In this document: positions 13,729 to 13,984 of the stretch, piece after piece
How positions within the stretch are numbered: the first letter of the stretch is position 1
Layout: each line of letters begins with the position of its first letter
From: Ruminococcus sp. AF41-9
Lineage (GTDB): Bacteria > Bacillota > Clostridia > Lachnospirales > Lachnospiraceae
Assembly: GCF_003477525.1 (NCBI RefSeq)
Contig: NZ_QUDO01000075.1
Span: 1-13,984, forward strand
Reading direction: 5' to 3'
Length of the DNA: 13,984 bases
Made by a program: the position numbers and the translations under genes
Notes under the pieces: generated by a model
What the model was told of the DNA's origin: nothing
Seen by the model: only the letters and a program-made list of their open reading frames with translations
Database searches by the model: none

Positions 13729-13827
13729 TTACCCTCTTTTTAACAACTCCATCAGTTTATTAAGTTCAGGTAACAACTCTGAATCAACTGTCCCCTTTTC
13801 TATATTATCCACCACTTTACAACTTTT
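13729..13827 (-). pseudogene. C-terminal remnant of a gene upstream of DUF2290, cut by an IS
   Basis: On the minus strand a 32-codon tail (VVDNIEKGTVDSELLPELNK, then LMELLKRG) ends with tandem stop codons at 13726-13731, just before the DUF2290 start. Its codon use and charged amphipathic helix look like a real protein end. The frame meets a stop at 13828-13830, where the next insertion element appears to begin, and there is no ribosome site for a short gene. I do not recognise the protein. It was probably the first gene of the DUF2290-XRE module. Confidence 0.5.
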
Positions 13828-13838
13828 TCATAAAAAAA

Positions 13839-13911
13839 TATCGTACAGGACTTTCTGATGTATAATGAATTTGACCCAAAACATTACAAAGGAAAGTGAC
13901 CCTGTACGATA
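13839..13911. repeat. 11-base inverted repeat around the transposase start
   Basis: TATCGTACAGG (13839-13849) and CCTGTACGATA (13901-13911) are perfect inverted copies 51 bases apart. The downstream copy covers codons 3-6 of the putative transposase. It could be part of the terminal repeat plus an internal copy, or an RNA fold limiting transposase translation. Confidence 0.6.
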
Positions 13912-13984
13912 AAACATTATACAACGAAAAAACACTGATTGGTAGACTTCATCAATATTTTTTGATTTATTTTGAAACTTTTTC
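13896..13984 (+). CDS. Putative transposase, N-terminal fragment
   Basis: From GTG at 13896 the frame is open to the window edge and reads TLYDKTLYNEKTLIGRLHQY followed by FLIYFETF, which resembles the N-terminus of transposases annotated in Lachnospiraceae genomes; family (IS4-like or other) is not certain from 29 residues. AAAGGA lies only two bases before the GTG, which is too close; a CTG at 13902 would have better spacing. No catalytic residues are in view. Confidence 0.45.
   Translation, partial: MTLYDKTLYNEKTLIGRLHQYFLIYFETF

Larger units (their letters stand above)
13831..13984 (+). mobile_element. Start of a second insertion sequence (truncated by window edge)
   Basis: The sequence changes character near 13828-13840, where the DUF2290-side gene fragment is cut off. 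It then shows TATAAT (13861-13866), a ribosome-site-like AAAGGA and an open frame resembling a transposase start. Exact boundary, family and target duplication cannot be fixed without the other end. Confidence 0.55.

Overview
The window looks like an accessory stretch of a low-to-mid-GC Firmicute chromosome, most likely a gut Lachnospiraceae (Blautia/Dorea/Ruminococcus-like). The basis is AGGAGG-type ribosome sites, sigma-A type promoters, a CHASE-GGDEF-PAS cyclase, DUF4428-type and lipocalin-like secreted proteins, and a sensor family typical of that group. This is a judgement from protein style; no search was run.

Layout: 1-946 is one end of an IS200/IS605-type element on the minus strand (start of tnpB, whole Y1 transposase tnpA, hairpin end). 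It abuts the 3' end of a sensor kinase gene. 915-3873 is a two-gene sensor operon (minus): a multi-TM sensor with a degenerate kinase-like C-terminus, interrupted by a one-base frameshift, then a translationally coupled HisKA_3-type kinase. 4091-5798 holds a DUF4428/zinc-ribbon protein and a secreted two-repeat lipocalin-like protein (both minus). 5969-9438 is a coupled pair (minus): a solute-binding lipoprotein and a hybrid histidine kinase, driven by a good promoter with a terminator-like hairpin in its leader. 9884-10581 is sfsA (minus), also broken by a one-base frameshift. 10782-12542 is a CHASE-GGDEF-PAS diguanylate cyclase on the plus strand, divergent from sfsA. 12721-13830 is an AT-rich DUF2290 + XRE regulator module with the remnant of a third gene upstream. 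A second insertion element begins near 13831 and runs off the right edge.

Taken together this is a signal-transduction island: two membrane kinase systems, one with a dedicated solute-binding protein gene, and a membrane c-di-GMP synthase, bracketed by insertion sequences. Nothing shows that these systems share a circuit; no response regulator gene stands alone here, and the only receiver domain is inside the hybrid kinase. Strongest observations: (i) two clean one-base frameshifts in otherwise intact genes, one of which creates a perfect 18-bp palindrome; (ii) the split solute-binding protein / hybrid kinase sensor with an attenuator-like leader; (iii) the IS600-type hairpin end that also acts as a plausible terminator and supplies the last codons of a kinase (here 'IS600-type' means IS200/IS605); (iv) the DUF2290-XRE module truncated by an IS. 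No CRISPR array, tRNA or rRNA was seen.
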